A stretch of DNA of 6,653 bases from Candidatus Latescibacterota bacterium (GTDB lineage Bacteria; JAAXHH01; JABIQT01): assembly GCA_018667995.1 (NCBI GenBank), contig JABIQT010000262.1, positions 1-6,653 on the forward strand. Reading direction: 5' to 3'. This document shows positions 1 through 6,307 of this stretch, in pieces. Under the pieces are notes generated by a model that saw only the letters and a list, made by a program, of their open reading frames with translations, had not been told where the DNA came from and did not search any database. The translations under genes were made by a program, and so were the position numbers. Within the stretch, counting starts at the first letter, position 1, and every line of letters starts with the position of its first letter.

Positions 1-1
1 A

Positions 2-652
2 GGACATGGTGGAAAGAGCGACACCAGGTTCATTCCGGCATCTACCTTCAAGGTATTCAGCTCTCTGGTGGCGCTGGAAACAGAGATCATAGATAGCAAG
101 AGCTCCGTGATAGCCTGGGACGGAGTAATCCGCGAGCGCGCTGAAATCAACAGAGATCTGGATCTGCAGACAGCCTTTCGCCTATCTGCTGTCCCCCACT
201 ACCAGCAATTAGTAAGGCGTGTAGGAACCGAACGCATGCAATATTCCATCGATACGATCGGGTATGGAAATCGTGATATTTCGGGTGGAATAGACCGTTT
301 CTGGCTTAGTGGCGGGTTGAGAATCTCACCGAGAGAACAGGTCGAATTCCTGACCCGGCTGTACCATGGCGACCTGCCCTTTTCATCCGATACTATGTCA
401 GCCGTCAAAGCCATGATGGTGACAGAGCAAACTGATGATTACGTCCTCCGAACAAAAACAGGTTGGGCGGTGATTGATGACACGGACAACACGGGCTGGT
501 GGATCGGGTGGATAGAGAAGTCGTCGAACGTATATGTCTTTGCCACCGTTCTACGGACCTCGACTCCCGGCACGGATTTCGGGGCCGCACGGATCGCGGT
601 AACACGTACCATCTTTGATGCACTTGGATTAACGGATTCGATACAGGAATAA
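2..652 (+). CDS. Class D (OXA-like) serine beta-lactamase, 5' end cut off by window
   Basis: The frame is open from the first complete codon at position 2 to TAA at 650-652, so about 216 C-terminal residues are visible; the N-terminus and any signal peptide lie outside. All class D landmarks are present in order: the catalytic STFK tetrad at 41-52 (nucleophile Ser and the Lys that is carboxylated in the family) within R-F-I-P-A-S-T-F-K, the WDG element (about 116-124), SAV (185-193), YGN (263-271), the KTG box (455-463, as K-T-G-W) and the late GWWIGW strand. Known for the family: hydrolysis of beta-lactams through an acyl-enzyme, usually in the periplasm; related domains occur in BlaR-type sensors, but sensors end at this domain after a membrane N-terminus that cannot be checked here. 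The GTG at 68 is an internal codon, since STFK lies before it. The next gene starts 3 nt after the stop, which suggests co-transcription. Confidence 0.9.
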   Translation, partial: GHGGKSDTRFIPASTFKVFSSLVALETEIIDSKSSVIAWDGVIRERAEINRDLDLQTAFRLSAVPHYQQLVRRVGTERMQYSIDTIGYGNRDISGGIDRFWLSGGLRISPREQVEFLTRLYHGDLPFSSDTMSAVKAMMVTEQTDDYVLRTKTGWAVIDDTDNTGWWIGWIEKSSNVYVFATVLRTSTPGTDFGAARIAVTRTIFDALGLTDSIQE

Positions 653-655
653 TGC

Positions 656-1597
656 ATGAGAACGGGCGCGAGAACAAAACGCCATATCCACATAGCAAAT
701 GAACAACAAGGCCATAATATGACAATGGACCCCACCAGCTGGTCCAGTTGCTGGTTATTAGGATCCCAGGGACTCCACCAAAGCCGCGACGGATCGGAGT
801 GGAACGAGGTCGGCGCCAGCGGATATCCCGTACAGGATTTGGTGCGCGAAACGGAAAGAGTGCTCTGCGCCACCCTGTGGGGCCTGTGGGAAGTCGGCCA
901 GGCTGAGGCGCCCTGGATTCAGTTGCACGACGAGACTTTGACGGAGGTCCAGAGTATCGTACCCCGCCCCGGTCATCCAGGAGTTGCGGCCGTATCTGCC
1001 TATGGCCTCAGTTTCGGAAACAAGAGCGAACACGGTACGACTCGGTGGATCAGCCACGCAGAGGGGCTGACGCTCAATGAGCGCTTCAGCAATGCGCTAC
1101 TGGCACTCCCGGAATGCGAGGATCAATGGCTCGTGGGCACGGAACAGGGCGTTCTAATCTATGATGAAACGAAAGACCTCTGGCATCGTACAGAATTATC
1201 AGGGCACCCCTGCAGGGCCCTCCTCTTCGTTCACGATAGACTCTGGGCCGGCACCGATGGAAACGGCATCTGGCAGTCCACCGACGGCCACAACTGGAGT
1301 AGAGCTGGTTCCGGTCTCGATGACGAAAGCATCTTCGCATTGGGCGCAACACAGGATCAAATCCTGGCTGGTTCCCTTCGCGGTATCTGCTCAGGTGATG
1401 GTACGTCCAGATGGAGGCGCTCCGGCCCCGCATTACTGGTTTCCGCCATCGGGGCACATCCGGCAAGCGAGGGTCCCTGGCTCGCCGGTGCTACGCCTGG
1501 AGGTCTTTGGCGCAGCGATGATTCCGGGGCACGGTGGCATCAGGTGGGCGACTTCCACACCGTAAGAGTCATTTTACCTCCAGAGGAAACAGCATGA
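656..1597 (+). CDS. Beta-propeller protein with Asp-box (BNR-like) repeats
   Basis: The protein has 313 residues from ATG 656, or 292 from the in-frame ATG at 719. ATG 656 has AGGA at 645-648 (7-nt spacing). ATG 719 has only AAGG at 708-711, but the first 21 residues are basic and do not look like part of the fold, so the start is uncertain. Asp-box-type turns recur: S-R-D-G-S-E-W (residues 43-49), S-T-D-G-H-N-W (208-214) and S-D-D-S-G-A-R-W (287-294), with a weaker G-D-G-T-S-R-W (247-253). Between them are short beta strands of the type L-W-A-G-T and I-L-A-G-S. This pattern is typical of sialidase-like or Ycf48-like six- to seven-bladed propellers. The sialidase Arg triad and a signal peptide were not recognised, so a hydrolase call is not justified; a binding or scaffold role is equally possible. 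The TGA overlaps the next ATG (ATGA), which indicates translational coupling to the 581-residue protein. Confidence 0.8.
   Translation: MRTGARTKRHIHIANEQQGHNMTMDPTSWSSCWLLGSQGLHQSRDGSEWNEVGASGYPVQDLVRETERVLCATLWGLWEVGQAEAPWIQLHDETLTEVQSIVPRPGHPGVAAVSAYGLSFGNKSEHGTTRWISHAEGLTLNERFSNALLALPECEDQWLVGTEQGVLIYDETKDLWHRTELSGHPCRALLFVHDRLWAGTDGNGIWQSTDGHNWSRAGSGLDDESIFALGATQDQILAGSLRGICSGDGTSRWRRSGPALLVSAIGAHPASEGPWLAGATPGGLWRSDDSGARWHQVGDFHTVRVILPPEETA
1594..1597 (+). other. ATGA stop/start overlap (translational coupling)
   Basis: The TGA stop of the propeller gene (1595-1597) shares bases with the ATG start (1594-1596) of the 581-residue gene, with a GAGGA ribosome-binding site at 1583-1587 inside the end of the upstream gene. 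This arrangement normally means one mRNA and coupled translation, and it fixes the start of the downstream gene. Confidence 0.85.
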
Positions 1598-3339
1598 CCG
1601 AATCGGACTACCAGCGTCAAGTCGACACCCGCTCCCGCCAGGCTCTTCAGGCCAGCTTGGAACGGGGTAGTTACCGTTCCTTGTGGGGTTTCCATGCCTC
1701 CCTGGCATGCGGTGGTGATCCTGACGAACTGGTGGAGATAGCCCAGGGGCATCACGAACCGGGTCCCTTCAACATCATTCCTGGTATGTTCCTGCTTGGA
1801 CGCTGGCCGGACCGCATTCCCGCCGAGGCCGAGAAGAGCATCAAGCACATGTTCATGGAGGCTCCCCAGCAGCGAGGGAACACGGAGAATCACTGGCTCA
1901 TGTATTATGCAGGAAATCTGCTCGCAGCGGAGCGGTGGGCGGATGAAGAGACACTCTGGAACGGGCTACCCCCAGCGGCTATGCACGCCGAGGCCAGTCG
2001 ATGGATCCTGGGAATGATCTCACGTACGGCCACCATAGGACACTACGAATACGACTCCACGGGCTATCACAACGAGCACTATGTGCCCTATCTGGCGCTG
2101 GCCGAATACGCCCGGGATCCCTATGTACGACGTCAGGCGCGGCAGATGGTCCATCTACTCCTGGCCGACATGGCAATCGAGTACTTCCATGGCGCCTATG
2201 CGGGCGGTCACAGCCGCGAAGGCAACGTGAATACCTGGACACAGGTCGGGCCGGGTCAGGGCCTCAACTACCTTTACTTTGGTGACGAGGAATTCGACGC
2301 CGACCGGCACTGTCACGGATATGCGATTCCGGCCATCGCTGCTGAATTCCGACCGCCGGCACTGATTGCCCGTATGGCCCTGGATCGAGCCCAACCCCAT
2401 GCGGTGCGCAAGACGAAACCACCACGCGCCATCTACCGGCACGTCAGCGAACCACCTGATCCTGTGCGTAAATATACCTGGATGAGCCGATCCTTCGCCC
2501 TGGGCTCAACGCAAACGGGACTCAACGAAGCGCCAGCAGCACCCATCGACCTGACGTCCTGGGATCTGACATGGCGCGGCCCGAGACACCACGCTAAAAT
2601 CGTCTGTAACCATCCCTACAGGTCGCCGGCCCGTTTCAGTGCATTTCTTCCCGAGTTACCACAGCGCGTGGGTCGTGCCGTGGCCACAGGAAAGCCCTAT
2701 CTCCAAGTGTCGGATCGCCTGTTCGGCGCATCACCCTATGAAAGAATGATGCAGCATGAAGGCGCCATCATTCTGATGTACCAGATACCGGAAGACGACC
2801 TGGCGCCGTACGTCAACTGCTTCCTGCCGAAAACACATACCTGGTGCGAACAGGATGGCTGGATCCTCAGTGATTTCGGCGACTTCTACGTCGGGTTGCG
2901 CATCATAGGGCCATATCGATGGGAGGATATTCACGAATCCGGGCAAGACGGAAACTGGATCGATGGTTGGATGCTGCGGATCAAGGACCTTCACGCCGCC
3001 ATGGTACTGGAGGCTATCGAAGCGGAAGAAGCCGGTTCGTTTCAAAATTTCTGTGATGCCCGGTGCCAGGAGGACCTTGATCTATCCGGTTGGCCAGAGA
3101 ACGGTCTCATAGCCATGGATACGCTTTCAGGCCATCGTCTCGAAATGAATTACGAGGATCATCACACCGTCGATGGCAAGCTCATCGATTATAGCACCTA
3201 TCCACTGTTTGATGGTCCCGGAATCGATGCCCCCACCGATACCGGAAAGATCACATTCCGGCACGGTGATGATAAACTGACGCTCGATTTTGACATCGAC
3301 AGGACTACCGCCGCATTACCTATGCGGGTGATTGGATAG
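1594..3339 (+). CDS. Uncharacterised 581-residue protein, lyase-like (alpha/alpha)-toroid plus beta-domain layout
   Basis: The start is ATG 1594, not the upstream in-frame ATG at 1534: it has GAGGA at 1583-1587 (6-nt spacing) and overlaps the preceding stop as ATGA. I do not recognise a named family. Residues about 1-265 look alpha-helical and rich in aromatic and His residues: T-E-N-H-W (97-101), Y-H-N-E-H-Y (158-163) and G-G-H-S-R-E-G (204-210). From about 290 the sequence turns beta-rich, with many Trp/Tyr/Gly, e.g. G-D-F-Y-V-G-L-R (429-436), Y-R-W-E-D (441-445) and G-W-M-L-R (458-462). This two-part arrangement, with Asn/His/Tyr clusters in the helical half, resembles polysaccharide lyases of the alginate lyase and heparinase II/III type, where Asn, His and Tyr form the active site. 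The comparison is by layout only. No signal peptide is visible, so a cytoplasmic site is likely unless exported otherwise. The coupled propeller gene upstream is the likely functional partner. Confidence 0.85.
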   Translation: MTESDYQRQVDTRSRQALQASLERGSYRSLWGFHASLACGGDPDELVEIAQGHHEPGPFNIIPGMFLLGRWPDRIPAEAEKSIKHMFMEAPQQRGNTENHWLMYYAGNLLAAERWADEETLWNGLPPAAMHAEASRWILGMISRTATIGHYEYDSTGYHNEHYVPYLALAEYARDPYVRRQARQMVHLLLADMAIEYFHGAYAGGHSREGNVNTWTQVGPGQGLNYLYFGDEEFDADRHCHGYAIPAIAAEFRPPALIARMALDRAQPHAVRKTKPPRAIYRHVSEPPDPVRKYTWMSRSFALGSTQTGLNEAPAAPIDLTSWDLTWRGPRHHAKIVCNHPYRSPARFSAFLPELPQRVGRAVATGKPYLQVSDRLFGASPYERMMQHEGAIILMYQIPEDDLAPYVNCFLPKTHTWCEQDGWILSDFGDFYVGLRIIGPYRWEDIHESGQDGNWIDGWMLRIKDLHAAMVLEAIEAEEAGSFQNFCDARCQEDLDLSGWPENGLIAMDTLSGHRLEMNYEDHHTVDGKLIDYSTYPLFDGPGIDAPTDTGKITFRHGDDKLTLDFDIDRTTAALPMRVIG

Positions 3340-3459
3340 GACACGGATCTACCAAAACAGCCTGTTGCCAAGCCCCACGGCAGCGAGATTCCCCCAGCCT
3401 TACCTAAACTTTCGTACCTCCGTGGCAAAATGCTTTTTCTCCATTAATTCGAAAGACAG

Positions 3460-3488
3460 TTGATGCATTCGTTAAATCGGTCTATATC
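3460..3488 (+). promoter_or_regulatory. Possible sigma70-type promoter in the 3340-3564 spacer
   Basis: TTGATG at 3460-3465 and TATATC at 3483-3488 are separated by 17 nt, each matching 4 of 6 consensus bases. The surrounding DNA is the most AT-rich part of the window and lies about 75 nt upstream of the 67-residue gene. It is a weak match found by eye. The rest of the 225-nt spacer holds no supportable gene or convincing terminator. Confidence 0.3.
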
Positions 3489-3550
3489 TTAAACCAGTTG
3501 ATACTTACCGTCCATTATTCTCCAACAGCATCCTAACCTCGTCACTCCGC

Positions 3551-3558
3551 AAGGAGGT
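3551..3558 (+). promoter_or_regulatory. Near-perfect Shine-Dalgarno AAGGAGGT
   Basis: AAGGAGGT lies 6 nt before ATG 3565. It is the strongest ribosome-binding site in the window and is the main evidence that the short downstream reading frame is a real, well-translated gene. Confidence 0.8.
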
Positions 3559-3564
3559 ACGGTC

Positions 3565-3768
3565 ATGGAAATCTTACAACTCGCCATCCTGCTCGGTATT
3601 CTCGGCATCGGCGTCTACGCCATTCTGGTTGGCACGGGGAAGGCCGGCAGACAATCATATCCCGACTACGAAACGTGGTATTTACAGAATGGTGCGACTG
3701 TGAAATGGGGCGGAATATTCGTCGTACTCTCTGCGAGCGTTCTCATTATCATCAGCTTTCTTGAATAG
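3565..3768 (+). CDS. Small two-helix membrane protein, 67 residues, unknown function
   Basis: ATG 3565 follows AAGGAGGT by 6 nt and the frame ends at TAG 3766-3768. Two hydrophobic segments, residues about 4-24 and 48-65, each long enough to span a membrane, flank a polar loop of about 25 residues (G-T-G-K-A-G-R at 23-29, then an aromatic and acidic stretch with Y-P-D-Y-E-T-W-Y at 32-39). The sequence therefore predicts a helical hairpin in the cytoplasmic membrane with both termini on the same side. The C-terminus is the single acidic residue E67 after a run of Ile/Phe. I do not recognise the family. The gene stands alone, 225 nt after the lyase-like gene, with a possible promoter of its own. 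Roles such as a holin, toxin or accessory subunit are possible in proteins of this size, but nothing here selects one. Confidence 0.75.
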   Translation: MEILQLAILLGILGIGVYAILVGTGKAGRQSYPDYETWYLQNGATVKWGGIFVVLSASVLIIISFLE

Positions 3769-3770
3769 TC

Positions 3771-3839
3771 TACCATGCTTATTGGGTAGCCTTGGACATT
3801 GTGGCCGTATAGCTGTCCAGATATTTCACGGCTATGGTA
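3771..3839. repeat. Nested inverted repeat after the small membrane protein gene
   Basis: Three complementary pairs are nested in order: TACCA 3771-3775 with TGGTA 3835-3839, TAGCC 3787-3791 with GGCTA 3830-3834, and TGGACA 3793-3798 with TGTCCA 3814-3819. On RNA this would give a 16-bp interrupted stem with asymmetric internal loops, beginning 3 nt after the stop codon. There is no good T-run after it, so a classical terminator is not supported; a 3'-UTR structure or chance are the alternatives. Confidence 0.35.
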
Positions 3840-3907
3840 ACATGCCAAAGGCACGCACGCAGGTGGACGGTCTGGCTCATTACCCCGGCCTGTCCGCCTC
3901 ATCCTGA

Positions 3908-4492
3908 ACGGGAGGCAGGACCGCGGTAAAAACTGGTATCCAAGATAATAGCTCGAGCCTTCTCACACGTGCGGCGATTCCGCTCGATACGGACGCATTA
4001 GTCTGGAAACGAAGGTTTGATGTACCAGCGGTGAAGGTCTGGCAGACCATCTCTACGAAAGAGGGACTCGAGACATGCTGGATGGTTCGCTCTGAGATTG
4101 AGATTGATCTAAGCGTGGGAGGTCTTTTCAAGCACCACTGGATCAGCACGATTCACGACATCAAGCATGAACGACATATCGTATTTGACGAACCGGAAGG
4201 TGGATGGATGCGATTCCAGGTAGAACCGGATGTTGGAGGAAGCGTCTTCACCTTGATGGTCGTATGACAACAGGGCCTGGATGTACGTCAGCCGAAGCTC
4301 TGGGACGGTACCGCGGGTGGATGGCACGGTGCGGTGGGCGAATTGGAGAAAGCGCTAACAGGTAAGGCTCCTTGCACGCAGTCTCTATCCGAGAATGAGG
4401 GATGGGAACTGGAAGGTAGATTCTATCTCGACTACCTGAAAGATCTGGACCGATTGACTCAAGAGGCGGCCGCCCTTAAGGCGCATCGTTAG
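3908..4492 (+). pseudogene. SRPBCC/AHSA1-like domain gene interrupted by in-frame TGA, no normal start
   Basis: One frame, open from 3908 after a TGA at 3905-3907, reads L-V-W-K-R-R-F-D-V-P-A (3998-4030) and K-V-W-Q-T-I-S (4034-4054), then D-L-S-V-G-G-L-F (4109-4132). This is the usual opening of Aha1/START-like SRPBCC proteins, which bind hydrophobic ligands or act as Hsp90-cochaperone-like folds. At 4265-4267 a TGA interrupts it, yet the same frame continues without shift into G-W-H-G-A-V-G-E-L-E-K-A-L (4319-4357), the expected C-terminal helix of the family, and a further tail to TAG 4490-4492. No ATG or TTG precedes the conserved start within the open part, and the only GTG (4031) would delete the first strand. 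The nearest in-frame ATG (3842) is cut off by the TGA at 3905. A decayed gene is the simplest reading. A sequencing error, or readthrough, is possible. Codon 4265-4267 would be CGA (Arg) after one C-to-T change. Confidence 0.65.
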
Positions 4493-4563
4493 TTTTTCCC
4501 TACGCCTACCAATGAACAGCGTACGAGCAGTGAGCCACCGTTTGTCTCCTCCTAGGATACCCC

Positions 4564-5325
4564 ATGAACCCTTCCCTGAGGCTGATTCTTTTCTGCCATG
4601 CTCGAAGCGGCAGCACGAGCCTTTGCAGAATGCTGAACCTGCATCCACAACTGAACATTCTGGAAGAACCGCTCAGCGAGGATTTTACCAAATGGCATCC
4701 CGAGGAGAGAGATTACGCCGAACTCATCAACGACATCGATTCACTTAATGAGCAGATGGATCATATCTTTAGCCGATACAATGGCATCAAGGTGCTTCAT
4801 TTTGAGCTCCGACCACCGCGTTTTATCTACCTATTGGGACTACCGGCCTACACCGTAATATTCCTCAGACGGCGTAATCTACTGCAGACCGTAGTGTCCA
4901 GCGAACTGGCCGAACAAAGCACAAAATGGACCATCGGAGATCTTGAACGTCCCATTGCCGAGACCTACGCAGATCTCAAACCGCTCTCGATCGAACAGGT
5001 TCAAGGCCAGATGGAGGCCTTGCAGCGTGAACTCGAACTCTTTGATGCGGTAATCTCGCACAGGCCGGCAGGAACTTATCTCAAACTGTGGTATGAGGAT
5101 CTGTACATGGTGCCTGCGGATAAGCGACTGGCAACGGTGGGCAGCATTTGCCGTTTTCTGGAACTGGCCCCAATCGATGACGAGCAGATCCACGCATATC
5201 TCGACCCGTCAGAAGCCAAAATGAACAATGCGAGTACGTACCGCCTCATACCGAATGCCCATGAGATAGACCAACAGTTGGGTAGTGATGCGACAGGCTG
5301 GCTGTTCGACCAGAACGCGAATTGA
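4564..5325 (+). CDS. PAPS-dependent sulfotransferase-like protein
   Basis: The protein has 253 residues; ATG 4564 is preceded by AGGA at 4554-4557 (6-nt spacing). The N-terminus goes straight into beta strand 1 and the 5'-phosphosulfate loop, C-H-A-R-S-G-S-T-S-L at residues 11-20. The 3'-phosphate site is the strand and helix V-I-F-L-R-R-R-N (98-105) followed by S112/S113. L-E-E-P-L (33-37) occupies the place where Stf0-like enzymes carry a Glu near the acceptor, and Y-E-D-L (177-180) is the usual late family motif. Length is normal for small bacterial sulfotransferases. Family knowledge: transfer of sulfonate from PAPS to a hydroxyl (or amine) of a sugar, lipid or small molecule in the cytoplasm. 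The acceptor cannot be inferred. The gene follows the broken SRPBCC frame by 71 nt and precedes the dioxygenase by 72 nt in the same direction; a shared transcript is possible but not shown. Confidence 0.88.
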   Translation: MNPSLRLILFCHARSGSTSLCRMLNLHPQLNILEEPLSEDFTKWHPEERDYAELINDIDSLNEQMDHIFSRYNGIKVLHFELRPPRFIYLLGLPAYTVIFLRRRNLLQTVVSSELAEQSTKWTIGDLERPIAETYADLKPLSIEQVQGQMEALQRELELFDAVISHRPAGTYLKLWYEDLYMVPADKRLATVGSICRFLELAPIDDEQIHAYLDPSEAKMNNASTYRLIPNAHEIDQQLGSDATGWLFDQNAN

Positions 5326-5397
5326 CTAGAGATAATCCGAGTGACCGGACAATACGGATCCTCAGCGTCGGTCATTTAACACGGAGAAATTAGCACC

Positions 5398-6201
5398 ATG
5401 AAATTAGGACCTTCAGAGATCGAGAACGGGGTGCTGTCGGCGGAGCACCTGGAATTGGCTCTGCGAAGCTTGAATGAGGTCGGATATATCGTCCTCGAGA
5501 ACATACTACCAGACGACCTCGTCGCATCTCTGAATCAGGGGTTTGAGATGGAATTCGAGAGACGGATGGCCGAATGCAAAGAGGAGTTGGCGAAGGTAGA
5601 AGGGCACAAGGGGATCGGGATTCCTTTCGAGCAACCATTCATGGACCCTATGATAATCGCAAATCCTCTCGCGCTTCAAATCATCGGTTCAGCAATGGGC
5701 CCCGACAGCTTCTCTTTTCTTCCCTATCATAGCAATACCGCATGGCCGGATTCTGGCGTGCAGCATATCCACCGCGATACCAGACATCTCTTTCCTGATA
5801 CGACCAATGTGCTTCCCCCCACGCTGGTCGTGGTCAATATACCCCTCATAGATTTTACCATAGAGAACGGCGCCACTGAGGTATGGCCGGGCACGCACCG
5901 CATTCTTGATTCCGATCCCTCTGGGGACGAGCACGCATGCAGTGAGGAGCGTGCCGCACAGATGCCGTCTCTGCAAACCGTAATGCCGGCCGGTTCGATC
6001 GTGGTGCGCGACATGCGCATGTGGCATCGGGGCATGCCCAACGGGACTAGTCAGCGCCGTTCCATGGTTGCCCTGGTGGTGTATCACGCGCTTCACAATC
6101 AGGCGAGGCTGGAACGAAATACACCAATACCAAAATCTGTCTGGGAGTCACTACCAGACCAGGGCCGGAATCTATACCGATTTCAACCTGTTGGGGCGTA
6201 G
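5398..6201 (+). CDS. Phytanoyl-CoA dioxygenase (PhyH) family Fe(II)/2-oxoglutarate oxygenase
   Basis: The protein has 267 residues from ATG 5398, with GGAG at 5383-5386 (11-nt spacing, somewhat long). The double-stranded beta-helix landmarks are complete: H-R-D at residues 125-127 (His125 and Asp127 as Fe(II) ligands), N-G-A-T-E-V-W-P-G-T-H at 157-167 (the typical PhyH core segment), the distal iron ligand His210 in M-W-H-R-G-M-P-N (208-215), and Arg221, eleven residues further on, as the likely 2-oxoglutarate carboxylate anchor. The N-terminal part (G-Y-I-V-L-E-N at 29-35) also fits the family. The enzyme is therefore predicted active: hydroxylation or another oxidation coupled to decarboxylation of 2-oxoglutarate to succinate. 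The family includes phytanoyl-CoA, ectoine and many natural-product oxygenases, and the substrate here is unknown. No signal peptide is seen. The 106 nt after its stop hold nothing supportable. Confidence 0.93.
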   Translation: MKLGPSEIENGVLSAEHLELALRSLNEVGYIVLENILPDDLVASLNQGFEMEFERRMAECKEELAKVEGHKGIGIPFEQPFMDPMIIANPLALQIIGSAMGPDSFSFLPYHSNTAWPDSGVQHIHRDTRHLFPDTTNVLPPTLVVVNIPLIDFTIENGATEVWPGTHRILDSDPSGDEHACSEERAAQMPSLQTVMPAGSIVVRDMRMWHRGMPNGTSQRRSMVALVVYHALHNQARLERNTPIPKSVWESLPDQGRNLYRFQPVGA

Positions 6202-6307
6202 TGGTTACGCCGGGGACATGCATCAAATACTGATCCCTACCGCCTTGCAGTTCGTTTAGAGGCTACGCTACGAATCGAGAACCATCTGACGTGAGACGAA
6301 CTTGCAT

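Noticed and set aside
68-652. GTG at 68 as the start of a 194-residue protein
   Set aside because: The catalytic STFK of the class D beta-lactamase lies upstream at 41-52 in the same open frame, so the GTG is an internal Val codon.
1534-1593. N-terminal extension of the 581-residue protein from ATG 1534
   Set aside because: It would overlap the propeller gene by 64 nt. ATG 1594 has a well-placed GAGGA and the ATGA overlap.
3375-3438. Terminator after the lyase-like gene (CCACGG 3375-3380 with CCGTGG 3420-3425, then TTTTT at 3434-3438)
   Set aside because: The stem is only 6 bp with a 39-nt loop, and the T-run begins 8 nt after the stem, so it is not a credible intrinsic terminator.
3666-4149. 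Reverse-strand reading frames over the middle block
   Set aside because: They have no family motifs and no good ribosome-binding sites, and they overlap better-supported + strand features.
4265-4267. Selenocysteine at the SRPBCC TGA
   Set aside because: No convincing hairpin of the bacterial SECIS type was seen directly after the TGA, and I know of no selenoprotein of this kind. Decay is simpler.
4465-4497. GGCGGCCGCC palindrome and following T-run as a terminator
   Set aside because: The palindrome is self-complementary without a loop and lies within the SRPBCC frame. The alternative stem CGCC/GGCG is only 4 bp.
5342-5378. Hairpin TGACCG 5342-5347 / CGGTCA 5369-5374 as a terminator between sulfotransferase and dioxygenase
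   Set aside because: The stem is short, the loop is long and only three T residues follow.
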